This document shows positions 7,480-15,037 of a DNA stretch of 64,000 nt, one piece after another (the first letter of the stretch is position 1; each line of letters starts with the position of its first letter). The DNA comes from an uncultured Clostridia bacterium. GTDB lineage: Bacteria; Bacillota; Clostridia; Lachnospirales; Lachnospiraceae. Below the pieces are notes generated by a model that did no database searches, was not told the origin of the DNA, and worked only from the letters and a program-made list of their open reading frames with translations. Made by a program: the position numbers and the translations under genes. The DNA lies in NCBI GenBank assembly GCA_947303805.1, contig CAMYZE010000001.1, positions 1 through 64,000 of the forward strand, given 5' to 3'.

Positions 7480-8721
7480 CTATAAAATTGAACTTACTGG
7501 ACACAAATCTGCTTTTCTATCATAAGGAATAAATTCTTCTGACATACAAATTATTGATCCTTTTTTTACATTCATTTTAAATTTGTTAAGTACATCAAAG
7601 TTTTTTGTTGCATCATCTGGATTTTTATTTTTCTTAATCTCAATCGGCGTTATGCTACCATTTTTAACAATTAATAAATCTATTTCTTTTTTATCAATAT
7701 CTCTGTAATAGTATAAATCCATTTTTGCTCTATTATTTAGATATCCTTTAACAATTTCAGATATAACATAGGTTTCAAATATTTCACCAGACATTGCTCC
7801 GTTTTGAAGAGTCTTAGGACTATCCCAGCCACATAAATATGCCACTAAACCAGTATCCATAAAATAAATCTTAGGAATTTTAACCAACCTCTTAGTAATA
7901 TTATTAGAATATGGCTTAAGTATAAATATTGCTCCTGTTCTCTCTAAAATACTGACCCATTGTTTTGCAGTAGGCGCTGATATACCAAGGTTCTTACTTA
8001 TCTCATCATACTTTAATTCATTAGACGTTCTTGCAGCCATATACACAAGAAAATCATAAAATGTATCAAGATGTCCGACTTGAGATAATTCTTTTACGTC
8101 TCTTTCTAAATAAGTATTTATATAGTCCATATAATAATTATTTCTATTTATTTTAGTTGATACAATTTTGGGAAGTCCTCCAGTAAAAATTTTTTTATAT
8201 AATTTGCTTATATCAACATAGTCTTTGTTAGGACTATAATTTATTTTAAGTTTTTTTATATCTCCATCAAAAACCAAACTTGATTTCTTACTTATCTCTC
8301 TACTAGATAATGATGACATTTCTAATATAGCAATTCGTCCAGCAAGCGATTCTGATACATTTTTCATCATTTTAAATTTTTGCGAACCTGTTAGCCAGTA
8401 CAATCCATTTGTTTTCTTTTCTTTGAGTTTTTTATTATCTATGATTTTTTTTAGTGTTATCAGAATGCTTGGTACCCTTTGAAACTCATCAATAATAAGT
8501 GGCGGCTTATATGTTTCAAAAAATAAGTCTGGGTCTTTTTTAGCAAGTCTTCTTATTGCATTATCATCAAATGTTACATAGTTCCTACTCTTTTCTTTAA
8601 TCTTATAAAGCATTGTAGATTTACCAACCTGTCTTTGCCCGCACACTAAAACAACAGGGTAAAACCTGCTTGCTTTCTTTACTTCTTTTTCAAGATGTCT
8701 TTCAATATATACTTCTCTCAT
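7480..8721 (-). CDS. ATP-binding protein, AAA_14 + DUF4143
   Basis: A 413-residue protein. Walker A GQRQVGKST lies at 28-36, Walker B PLIIDEF at ~75-81 and a sensor-like LTGSQ at ~111-115, together the AAA_14 domain. The C-terminal half has the DUF4143 features: FMDTGLVAYLCGW, EIFETYVISEI and a RDIDKKEIDLLI segment resembling the Mrr/PD-(D/E)xK-like acidic core. An internal winged-helix-like part (GISAPTAKQWVSILERTG) separates them. These proteins are common and mobile in clostridia and Bacteroidetes; a link to toxin-antitoxin or defence has been suggested but the role is not settled. It has its own promoter; MITE copy 3 follows the stop after 2 nt. Confidence 0.85.
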   Translation of the reverse strand: MREVYIERHLEKEVKKASRFYPVVLVCGQRQVGKSTMLYKIKEKSRNYVTFDDNAIRRLAKKDPDLFFETYKPPLIIDEFQRVPSILITLKKIIDNKKLKEKKTNGLYWLTGSQKFKMMKNVSESLAGRIAILEMSSLSSREISKKSSLVFDGDIKKLKINYSPNKDYVDISKLYKKIFTGGLPKIVSTKINRNNYYMDYINTYLERDVKELSQVGHLDTFYDFLVYMAARTSNELKYDEISKNLGISAPTAKQWVSILERTGAIFILKPYSNNITKRLVKIPKIYFMDTGLVAYLCGWDSPKTLQNGAMSGEIFETYVISEIVKGYLNNRAKMDLYYYRDIDKKEIDLLIVKNGSITPIEIKKNKNPDDATKNFDVLNKFKMNVKKGSIICMSEEFIPYDRKADLCPVSSIL

Positions 8722-8752
8722 TTTTTCACCGATAAATCTAAAGTGATACTTT

Positions 8753-8781
8753 ATTTTACTCTAAACTTGGCTATATGTCAA
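8753..8781 (-). promoter_or_regulatory. Promoter of the DUF4143 ATPase gene
   Basis: Minus strand: -35 TTGACA (8781-8776), 17-bp spacer, -10 TAAAAT (8758-8753), ~31 nt before the ATG. Confidence 0.65.
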
Positions 8782-8814
8782 GTTGGGATTTTAAGCTGAT
8801 AAAGTAAAAATTTT

Positions 8815-8843
8815 TTACAAAAAAAGAGCCACCTATGCGGCTC
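8815..8843 (-). terminator. Intrinsic terminator after the IS3 remnant
   Basis: Minus strand: GAGCC, 8-nt loop, GGCTC, then seven T (8843 to ~8819). A short but GC-rich stem with a good T-run, placed downstream of the transposase fragment. Confidence 0.55.
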
Positions 8844-8881
8844 ACTATAGAAATAATTTGCTTCCATATTAATATTTTACT

Positions 8882-9079
8882 TTAATGAAATAAAATGGAG
8901 TGCCAAAGACTCCTAATATGAGTTATAGTCTTGTGCTCACCAGTAACATTAAACTTTATTGTCCAATATTTAATCGAATTATAAGATTTAATATTATACT
9001 TTTTAGCTAATTTCTTTAGTCCTATAGTACCATTAACATATTCTTTAGCAATATTAATCTTATCTTCATCACTAAACAT
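8882..9079 (-). pseudogene. IS3-family transposase OrfA remnant
   Basis: Sixty-five codons. The first ~48 form the helix-turn-helix of IS3-type OrfA proteins: a DEDKINIAKEYVNG start, LKKLAKKYNIKS and IKYWTIKF, then TGEH. After that the sequence runs out of family with SLWHSILFH and a stop. OrfB, the frameshift window and the IS ends are not visible, so this is a dead fragment. Confidence 0.6.
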
Positions 9080-9132
9080 ACACCTTACCCCTTATATATT
9101 TTGTTATATATAAAAAGTTTAAATTTTTGAGT

Positions 9133-9148
9133 CACCTTCTAAAAGGTG
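9133..9148 (-). terminator. Weak hairpin after the DUF6273 lipoprotein gene
   Basis: CACCTT (9133-9138) pairs with AAGGTG (9143-9148) around CTAA. It lies 8 nt past the stop at 9157. The T-run after it is interrupted, so termination would be weak. The right arm is the same AAAAGGTGCA word as in the 2980-3076 array. Confidence 0.35.
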
Positions 9149-9156
9149 CAAATATA

Positions 9157-10311
9157 CTATTCAAATGACACACATATGGTAGGTCTAACCCCTTTAAAAT
9201 CTTCAACATTTGAAACATTCACCTTACCATTTAAATCAACATATTCACAAGTTTCTTTAATATCATCATAAGGCTTTAACCAATAATCAAATGTTAATTT
9301 TTCATTTTGTACAAAACTGGTACCTGAATGAATTTCCGTCAACACATATACACTTGCACCACCTGCTTTCAATTCTTGCATATTCTCAAAATAGTTTTCA
9401 ACATCTTTTTTCGTCATTAAAGATATTTTTTCATTATTGTTATTTTCAATTATCACACTTTTTTCTTTATTTGAAAATGCATTATTAAAAAAATCATTCT
9501 GTAAAAATGTATTCAATTCACTATTAGTCCAATTACTAATATTATTACTATTAATTTGTTTCCATTCTAAAATATATCTACTTACCAACAATGCTTTATG
9601 ATTATCATTATATAATACCAACCACTCTATTGGCTCAGTAGGTATAGGCAGCGAAATAATATTTTGATAATATTTACCAAAAAAGATTACATTTGGATTA
9701 TATTCAAACTGTTTTTCATCATATTCTCTTACTGTTTTTTTATTTTTTAACATCAAACGTAATGCTCTTCCCATATCTACTTCCAAATTATTAAATTTAT
9801 TAAATATGTCTATTATTTCTTCATCTTTACATTCAATTTCTCGATTATTCATACTTTTCGTATACCAATTATCTTCTTCTCCACCACCAGTAGTATAAAA
9901 ATGATTATATTCATATTCTATCCCATTTACATCGTAAATATTAATTTTTTTACAGCCATCTCCAGGTTGTAAATAACACCATAAATTACCTTCTTTATCA
10001 AAACAAATATCTTTAATATTAAATCTTTCTCTATTTAAAAGATTATAATACTCTTCTTCAGTAAGCGAATTATAATCAATATATAAGTCCATATCTATTT
10101 CTTTCTTTTTTAATAAATCCAAATATTTTTCATTCAAATATTCCATACTCTTATTATTTATATTTAAATCATTGATAGAAGTAAATTCAACCACCTTTAA
10201 TATTTTAGAACAAGCAATACACGGTATGGCAAAAGCCAACATACAAAATACAATAAATAGTAACTTAATACTTTTCCAAAAAGAATATTTATTTTTCTTC
10301 ATTATAGTCAT
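9157..10311 (-). CDS. Lipoprotein with C-terminal DUF6273 domain
   Basis: A 384-residue protein from the ATG at 10311. A hydrophobic segment ends in CIAC, a lipobox, at about residue 34. The C-terminal ~190 residues match the DUF6273 pattern: FFGKYYQN, PIEWLVLYND, LLVSRYILEWK, WTNSELNTFLQNDFFNNAFS, LMTKKDV, a WLKPY and the closing GVRPTICV. DUF6273 is a common extracellular domain in Lachnospiraceae with unknown function. The longer frame to 10386 would start inside the recombinase remnant and bury the signal peptide, so I reject it. No Shine-Dalgarno precedes 10311, but a TATAAT lies 6 nt upstream, which suggests a leaderless mRNA; an in-frame ATG at 10302 is an alternative. Confidence 0.75.
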   Translation of the reverse strand: MTIMKKNKYSFWKSIKLLFIVFCMLAFAIPCIACSKILKVVEFTSINDLNINNKSMEYLNEKYLDLLKKKEIDMDLYIDYNSLTEEEYYNLLNRERFNIKDICFDKEGNLWCYLQPGDGCKKINIYDVNGIEYEYNHFYTTGGGEEDNWYTKSMNNREIECKDEEIIDIFNKFNNLEVDMGRALRLMLKNKKTVREYDEKQFEYNPNVIFFGKYYQNIISLPIPTEPIEWLVLYNDNHKALLVSRYILEWKQINSNNISNWTNSELNTFLQNDFFNNAFSNKEKSVIIENNNNEKISLMTKKDVENYFENMQELKAGGASVYVLTEIHSGTSFVQNEKLTFDYWLKPYDDIKETCEYVDLNGKVNVSNVEDFKGVRPTICVSFE

Positions 10312-10317
10312 ATGTTC

Positions 10318-10323
10318 ATTATA
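10318..10323 (-). promoter_or_regulatory. Possible -10 box for a leaderless transcript
   Basis: TATAAT on the minus strand lies 6 nt before the ATG at 10311, so initiation would fall at or next to the start codon. No good -35 is seen 17 bp further upstream (TTTTAT). No ribosome site is present. Confidence 0.3.
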
Positions 10324-10385
10324 CCATGTATCATTTTCTAATAAAATATAAATTTTTCCATACCACAAAAAAATGAGACCGTCCA

Positions 10386-10568
10386 TTAACTTTCAGTCCC
10401 ATCTTTCCAAATTATTGTTATTCTATCTTTATCAACTTTAACCCTATCCACCAGTGCATAAAATAACCCTTCATCAAAGTCATTTAACTTGTTTTTGCTT
10501 GCTTTCAAGTCGTTTATGTAGGTTTCAAGAACTTTTGCCCTGTCACCCTTTTCCTTAAGGGTGGCCAT
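10386..10568 (-). pseudogene. Serine recombinase C-terminal remnant 3
   Basis: Sixty codons: KEKGDRAKVLETYINDLKAS, then FDEGLFYALVDRV and IIWKDGTES stop. This is the same recombinase tail as at 5598 and 11806, with the same coiled-coil segment and 3' flank. Only the C-terminal ~10% of a ~500-residue recombinase is left. It lies immediately upstream of the DUF6273 lipoprotein gene. Confidence 0.7.
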
Positions 10569-10612
10569 TATCTTGTCTAATTTCTCTTGAATTAAAGTTC
10601 CCTACTTTTGAG

Positions 10613-10720
10613 CTAATTTTTAATAAAATTTGCTGCCGTACTATTATCAATTCTTGCTTTAGCAATATCAGCAAGGCTTATATAATTTTTAGTATCAAAT
10701 TTATAAATAGTAAAAAGTAT
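10613..10720 (-). pseudogene. Probable KilA-N domain fragment
   Basis: Thirty-five open codons reading FDTKNYISLADIAKARI, then NSTAANFIKN and stop. The segment resembles the start of KilA-N domains (YISLTDIA followed by a helix ending IQNW), a DNA-binding domain of phage and mobile-element proteins. A stop lies just upstream and no ATG is present. The match is short. Confidence 0.4.
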
Positions 10721-10734
10721 ATATTAAACTATTG

Positions 10735-11373
10735 CTAGTCTATTTCCATATTCTTATCCACATATTCTGTAACAATTTTTTGCTCTTTAAGTGTTAATGT
10801 TTCATAGATTTCATTGAACTTGGTTTTATCTATATGTTGATAAATACCATTTATAGAAATTTTATCTTTCTCTTTCTTATCTTTACGTTCATTGTTGATA
10901 ATAATTTTATGAATAACAAATGCTTCTGGAAGAGGAACCTCTATATCCATATTAAAGAACTCAACAATCTTTGTGTATTTAGATAATATATCTAAATGCC
11001 GTAAACTTTGTGCTGTAACACCAAGATTGGTTTTAACAGACGCTTCACTGCCAGCACCGCGTTTGGCTATAATAAACTCTATTTCAAGACCTTCAGGGTT
11101 AATGATTTTTGTTGTACCAAATAATCTATCTTTTTCTACAAGGAATCCATCATCTCTCGCAAGTTTTACTATATCAATTTTCTCTTTAGGTTTATGAATA
11201 TTCTTGACCATAAAATCAACATCTAAAGTCCTTAGATTTGATACAAATTTAGGAAGCAAATTTGCTTTATCATAAAGAAATTCTGCCCATGAACCAACTA
11301 ATATAACATGCGACAAGCATCCATTGTTATCAAGAAGTTTTATAAACTTTAAAAATTCTGTTTCTTGTGCCAT
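10735..11373 (-). CDS. Nucleotidyltransferase-fold protein, probable toxin or modifier of a two-gene cassette
   Basis: A 212-residue protein with a nucleotidyltransferase core: GSW at 27-29, DVD at 51-53 on the next strand (TLDVDF) and a third acidic strand LEIEFI at ~95-100. The C-terminus is helical and charged. The GSx(n)DxD arrangement is that of minimal nucleotidyltransferases used by AbiEii/MenT-like toxins, and of chromosomal NTP_transf_8-type proteins. The ATG is 1 nt from the stop of the preceding 97-residue gene, so the two form an operon. Function as a toxin is inferred from the two-gene architecture and the island setting. Confidence 0.65.
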   Translation of the reverse strand: MAQETEFLKFIKLLDNNGCLSHVILVGSWAEFLYDKANLLPKFVSNLRTLDVDFMVKNIHKPKEKIDIVKLARDDGFLVEKDRLFGTTKIINPEGLEIEFIIAKRGAGSEASVKTNLGVTAQSLRHLDILSKYTKIVEFFNMDIEVPLPEAFVIHKIIINNERKDKKEKDKISINGIYQHIDKTKFNEIYETLTLKEQKIVTEYVDKNMEID

Positions 11374-11374
11374 A

Positions 11375-11668
11375 CTATCTTAACACTCTTTCTATTCTTT
11401 TTTGATCCATAAGTAACTCTTTTCTATTCTTAAGCAGTTTTCTTCTACGTAAAACTTTCTTATTATATTCTAATGCATCTTTTTCATTAATATATTTGGA
11501 CTTGATTTTTCCATTTTCTTTAAACTGTATATAGTAATATATATGCCCGCCAATTTGTTTCTTGGAAATATAGCCAATTGGAAGTATTGATAGTTCTTTA
11601 TCAATGCTTTTAACTATCCTTTTAGAACGTTCATATTCTTCTTTCAATACATTCATTAAAACTGACAT
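11375..11668 (-). CDS. Small basic coiled-coil protein paired with the nucleotidyltransferase
   Basis: A 97-residue protein from the ATG at 11668 (a TTG at 11674 is also in frame). An N-terminal helix (LKEEYERSKRIVKSID) is followed by a beta part, GYISKKQIGGHIYYYIQF and SKYINEKDA, then a very basic C-terminal helix (KKVLRRRKLLKNRKELL). The GG(H)YYY..YI section resembles small 'YYYLQYREGGKVKSKYI' proteins found beside nucleotidyltransferases in clostridia. It may be the antitoxin or a nucleic-acid-binding partner; no established family is claimed. Confidence 0.6.
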   Translation of the reverse strand: MSVLMNVLKEEYERSKRIVKSIDKELSILPIGYISKKQIGGHIYYYIQFKENGKIKSKYINEKDALEYNKKVLRRRKLLKNRKELLMDQKRIERVLR

Positions 11669-11805
11669 ATACAATTAACCTACTTTTTTCAAATTTTATC
11701 CTATTTAGGTTATTTTACATTAAATATTAATCTTTGTCAATATTTAAATATATCTAGATAAAATCAAATATCTAAAATCATTTTCAAATAAAAACGAGAC
11801 CGCCA

Positions 11806-11966
11806 TTAACTCTCAGTCCCATCTTTCCATATTATTTTAATACAATCTTTATTAACTATGACTTTATCCACCAGTGATAAAATAACCCTTCGTCAAAACC
11901 TGTAAGCTTGTTTTTACTTGCTTTCAGGTCGTTTATGTAAGTTTCAAGCACTTTTGCCCTGTCACC
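11806..11966 (-). pseudogene. Serine recombinase C-terminal remnant 4 (frameshifted)
   Basis: Reads GDRAKVLETYINDLKAS and FDEGLFY, then a one-base loss, then LVDKVIVNKD and IIWKDGTES stop. DNA is nearly identical to remnant 2 over the coiled-coil part. Homology stops at ~11966. Apart from this remnant and MITE copy 4 I see nothing in the 470-bp gap 11669-12138. Confidence 0.7.
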
Positions 11967-12020
11967 TCATACAATTTAATTTGCAAACACATCCGTTCCG
12001 CTATATTATGCAAATTGAAA

Positions 12021-12113
12021 AATAAAAGTTACGGTGATAATTATTGTTGCTTTATGATTAATTTTATATTTTTTTAAAAGGAATGAAGAATAATATTCTC
12101 CGTCCCTTTTATT
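12021..12113 (+). repeat. MITE/REP-like inverted-repeat element, copy 4 of 4
   Basis: A 93-bp copy; the left end is mutated (AAAAGTTACGG instead of AAAAGGGACGG) and the right end is intact. It lies 25 nt beyond the stop of the amidohydrolase gene. This is the most diverged copy. Confidence 0.8.
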
Positions 12114-12138
12114 CTTCCTTTTATTCTCAATCAAACTC

Positions 12139-13335
12139 TTATTTAATTATCACACCATTTTTTATCACATACACTGGCTCTTCGTGATACCAGATTGCTT
12201 GCTTTACATCCTTGCAATTTAAAACCACTAGGTCTGCATTTCCACCGGTAACCATTTCGTGTCCTTTCATATTTAAAACCTTTGCAGCCATAGTAGTAAC
12301 CATATCATATAATAATTCTATATCTTTATCGCTAACCATCCTAAGTAAATGAGCTCCAAGAAATGCAACTTCAAGCATATTGTTTTGACCGAAAGTATAA
12401 TATGCATCATTGATATCATCTTGACCAAGTCCAACTGGTATACCTTCTTTAATTAAATCTTGAACTCTCGCATGTAACGGTCCAGTATGTGGATCAGAAA
12501 TCACGCCCATTTTTGCCCTCTTAAGTAGTGCGCAAAGTTTTCTAAATTGGTTTTCAGGATACAGCATCATTGCACGGCAGTGTTGCCCAGTTGCTCTCCC
12601 AAACCATCCCATATCAATCACCTTTTTAATAAGCATTTCAAAGGTTCTTTCTTCTGCATCCCCAACATCATCGCAGAGCATCGATATGTCCTTATTATAT
12701 TTCCTAGCAAGTTCGCACATCTTGTCAACATGGTCCTGCTCATCTTCACGAGTGAATTCAATCCAAGGTATACCACCTACTACATCGGCTCCAATTTTCA
12801 ATGCTTCTTCCACTAGTTCGTATGCACCTTGCTCTCTCGCCACACCATCTTGAGGAAATGCTACAACTTCAAGAGTTACTTTATCTTTGTATTCTTCTTT
12901 TGCTTTAAGTAATGCTTTTACTCCTTCTAATTTTGCTTTTGTATCAACATCTGCAAATGCTCTTATGTGAGTGTTTCCAAACTTAACTGCAAGGTCAAGT
13001 GCCTTTCGAACATTTTTTATTATCCACTTTTCGTCATACTCAGATTTGAACTCTGCTGCTGAAGCTATAGATGAAAGTGCATTACTCATTCCACCATTAT
13101 TATACTCTTCTATTGCTTTCTGTCCTGCTCTATCGAGAGTATAAACTTTATCAAGATGCAAGTGCCCATTTACAAAACTTTCAGTCACAAGCATTCCCTT
13201 AGCATCAATCTCTTCATCTACCTTGTCGCTAACTTTCGTAGATATTTCATTAATCTTCCCATCTACGATTTTTATTTCTACTAAATCATTTCCTGTATTT
13301 CTTGTTAATGCATTTCTGATTATTAAACTACTCAT
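12139..13335 (-). CDS. CodA-like amidohydrolase (cytosine deaminase-related)
   Basis: A 398-residue amidohydrolase. The ATG at 13335 has AAAGGAG 6 nt upstream and is preferred to a TTG six codons earlier. HLH at 58-60 gives the first metal ligands, H252 (TGQHC) and D306 (GQDD) align with further ligands of E. coli CodA. The segment aligning with CodA HCDE reads LCDD (220-223), so the metal-ligand His214 is replaced by Leu and the proton-shuttle Glu217 by Asp. This argues against true cytosine deamination; the substrate may be another cyclic or N-heterocyclic compound. It is preceded by a long regulated-looking leader with a mini-ORF and hairpin terminator. Confidence 0.75.
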   Translation of the reverse strand: MSSLIIRNALTRNTGNDLVEIKIVDGKINEISTKVSDKVDEEIDAKGMLVTESFVNGHLHLDKVYTLDRAGQKAIEEYNNGGMSNALSSIASAAEFKSEYDEKWIIKNVRKALDLAVKFGNTHIRAFADVDTKAKLEGVKALLKAKEEYKDKVTLEVVAFPQDGVAREQGAYELVEEALKIGADVVGGIPWIEFTREDEQDHVDKMCELARKYNKDISMLCDDVGDAEERTFEMLIKKVIDMGWFGRATGQHCRAMMLYPENQFRKLCALLKRAKMGVISDPHTGPLHARVQDLIKEGIPVGLGQDDINDAYYTFGQNNMLEVAFLGAHLLRMVSDKDIELLYDMVTTMAAKVLNMKGHEMVTGGNADLVVLNCKDVKQAIWYHEEPVYVIKNGVIIK

Positions 13336-13384
13336 AATTTCTCCTTTCGGCAAACCTGCCTTAAAACTTAAAATGACAATAAAA

Positions 13385-13404
13385 AGTCACCATAAATGGT
13401 GACT
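13385..13404 (-). terminator. Hairpin terminator in the amidohydrolase leader (candidate attenuator)
   Basis: AGTCACCAT (13404-13396 on the minus strand) pairs with ATGGTGACT (13393-13385), followed directly by TTTTT. It lies between the leader promoter (13528-13555) and the amidohydrolase start (13335), and 4 nt after the stop of an 8-residue mini-ORF, so transcripts must read through it to express the gene. Confidence 0.7.
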
Positions 13405-13408
13405 GGAC

Positions 13409-13435
13409 TCAATTTTTTATATATTTTTCTTTCAT
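13409..13435 (-). CDS. Candidate 8-residue leader peptide
   Basis: ATG at 13435 lies 5 nt after AAGGAGG (13447-13441), the best Shine-Dalgarno in the neighbourhood, and encodes MKEKYIKN then TGA. The stop is 4 nt before the terminator stem, so a ribosome there would cover the 5' arm. An upstream CCTC could pair with GAGG of the ribosome site. An alternative ATG 4 nt earlier is too close to the ribosome site. No function beyond possible attenuation is implied. Confidence 0.4.
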   Translation of the reverse strand: MKEKYIKN

Positions 13436-13487
13436 ACATACCTCCTTATTAAAGAGGCTTTATAGTATGAAAAGCTTTTGAAAAATG

Positions 13488-13521
13488 AATTGTGAAGTTT
13501 ATAAATATATCCTTCACAATT
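13488..13521 (-). promoter_or_regulatory. Hairpin at the start of the amidohydrolase leader
   Basis: AATTGTGAAG (13521-13512, minus strand) pairs perfectly with CTTCACAATT (13497-13488) around a 14-nt loop. It begins a few nucleotides after the -10 box. It could stabilise the RNA, take part in switching, or end the pyrophosphatase transcript, since CATTTTTC follows. It matches no riboswitch that I know. Confidence 0.5.
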
Positions 13522-13527
13522 AGCTTT

Positions 13528-13555
13528 ATTATATCATAAAACAATTATTTGTCAA
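13528..13555 (-). promoter_or_regulatory. Strong promoter of the amidohydrolase leader
   Basis: Minus strand: -35 TTGACA (13555-13550), 16-bp spacer, extended -10 TGATATAAT (TATAAT at 13533-13528). Close to consensus throughout. It is ~195 nt before the amidohydrolase start, leaving a long leader. Confidence 0.8.
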
Positions 13556-13582
13556 TATAAATGGAAAACACATAGTTTATAT

Positions 13583-14881
13583 CTATTGATTAATAAGTGA
13601 CAAAATATCCGGCAGCAGCTGTTTCTTTCTACTTAATACTCCTGGCATATCATAGACATTTTTTTCTAATTTCTTGTACTGAATATTTTTATTGAGTTTA
13701 AAATCTGTTGTGAGCAGAACACTCGTCTCTTTTATTACATCTGTAATCATAAGCATAGCCCAGTTAAGAGAATTTTTTAATCTTACTTCGTCGAGTGTTT
13801 TTAAATATGCATCTTTATAACTATCAAGGTCTCTTAATGTTATAACCTCACATTGACCAATACCAACGCTCACTCCATTTTCAGCATATATCTTAAAATC
13901 AGCTTCTATCTTTTCATTTGCAACTTCAGGTGTAAGGCCTCCCATACTACTAAACATTTTTTCTGCAAATTCACTTAAATTAACATTTGCAATTTTAGTT
14001 AACTCATTTGCAGTGTCAACATCAGTTTTTGTCGTAGTTGGACTTTTTAATATCACTGTGTCAGAGATTAAACCCGCGAGCAACATCTTTGCTTCTACCT
14101 CATTCGGTTTTAAATTGTGTTTTAAATACTGCTGATAAACTATCGTGCAAGTGCTACCAAGCGGCTCTATATCCATATAAATTGGAAGTATCGTTTTTAA
14201 TGCACCTAATCTATGATGGTCTAATATCTCCACGATGTTTGCAGTTTCAAGTCCCTTTATACTTTGCGAAGCTTCGTTGTGATCAACTAGTATTACATTA
14301 TGTTTTGGTGCATCGAGGAAACATCTTCTTGTCACATATCCAATATATTTATTTTCTTCATATACAGGATAACCTCTTAGTTTTGATTTTGTCATAACCG
14401 CCTTTGCATCTTCAAATAAATCTGTTGCATCAAATCTCTCTTCCCTCTTTTTCAAAACATCTTTAATTAGCGGCACTGAATTTATTTTTTCATGCTGCTC
14501 TAAATTATACATAAACCAAAGTGCTATATCATCAATAGTTAAAAGTCCTATAAATTCATTGCCATCATAAATAGGATATGAAGATGGATTCTCCTCATTA
14601 TAAAACTTTGAAAGTGATGTTAGTGGCATATTTGCATCTATTCTCTCACTTGGTTCTAATATAACATCTTTTACAGTTGGATATATGTGATTTTTATATT
14701 TAGGTGCTTCTGCCCCTATACCTTCAAAAAATTTTTGTATACTTTTAGTTAAGCTTCCAATTCTAACAGCAATATATTCATTTTTGCTGTCAATCTGATT
14801 TTTTAAACTTGCATATGCGTAAGCACTACACAAACTATCCATATCTGGATTTTTGTGACCTGTAATATAAATTCTGCTCAT
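13583..14881 (-). CDS. ppaC: Mn-dependent inorganic pyrophosphatase, family II, with CBS domains
   Basis: A 432-residue cytoplasmic enzyme that hydrolyses pyrophosphate to phosphate. GHKNPDMDS at 8-16 and the DHH motif (ILDHHRLG, about residue 215-222) are the metal-binding elements of the DHH domain. Two CBS domains (about 65-190) are inserted between the first strand and the DHH core; in this family they bind adenine nucleotides and regulate activity. The C-terminal DHHA2 domain contains NWAMLMITDV. The DRTGG domain of the longest relatives is absent, so this is the short CBS-PPase form. AAAGGA lies ~9 nt before the ATG. It is divergent from thrB. Confidence 0.9.
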   Translation of the reverse strand: MSRIYITGHKNPDMDSLCSAYAYASLKNQIDSKNEYIAVRIGSLTKSIQKFFEGIGAEAPKYKNHIYPTVKDVILEPSERIDANMPLTSLSKFYNEENPSSYPIYDGNEFIGLLTIDDIALWFMYNLEQHEKINSVPLIKDVLKKREERFDATDLFEDAKAVMTKSKLRGYPVYEENKYIGYVTRRCFLDAPKHNVILVDHNEASQSIKGLETANIVEILDHHRLGALKTILPIYMDIEPLGSTCTIVYQQYLKHNLKPNEVEAKMLLAGLISDTVILKSPTTTKTDVDTANELTKIANVNLSEFAEKMFSSMGGLTPEVANEKIEADFKIYAENGVSVGIGQCEVITLRDLDSYKDAYLKTLDEVRLKNSLNWAMLMITDVIKETSVLLTTDFKLNKNIQYKKLEKNVYDMPGVLSRKKQLLPDILSLINQ

Positions 14882-14914
14882 TTGACTTTTTTCCTTTCAA
14901 TTTGTTATTGTAAT

Positions 14915-14920
14915 ATTATA
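14915..14920 (-). promoter_or_regulatory. Probable -10 box of the pyrophosphatase gene
   Basis: TGATATAAT (extended -10) on the minus strand, ~34 nt before the ATG at 14881. The -35 region is only T-rich and not convincing. Confidence 0.35.
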
Positions 14921-14984
14921 TCATTATTATAAATGATAAAAAAGACTAAAAATTAATTCCTTTTCATATCTTTTCGAAACTTTG

Positions 14985-15013
14985 TTGACCTTTTTATCAG
15001 TATGCTGTAAAAT
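14985..15013 (+). promoter_or_regulatory. Promoter of thrB
   Basis: -35 TTGACC (14985-14990), 17-bp spacer, -10 TAAAAT (15008-15013), followed by GAAGGAGGG 7 nt before the ATG at 15038. Confidence 0.7.
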
Positions 15014-15037
15014 TGAATATATTGAAGGAGGGGGTTT

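Noticed and set aside
9157..10386. Longer start at 10386 for the DUF6273 lipoprotein
   Set aside because: It would begin inside the recombinase remnant and place 25 residues before the signal peptide.
12139..13353. Upstream TTG start at 13353 for the amidohydrolase
   Set aside because: The ATG at 13335 has AAAGGAG at good spacing and begins at the usual start of the fold.
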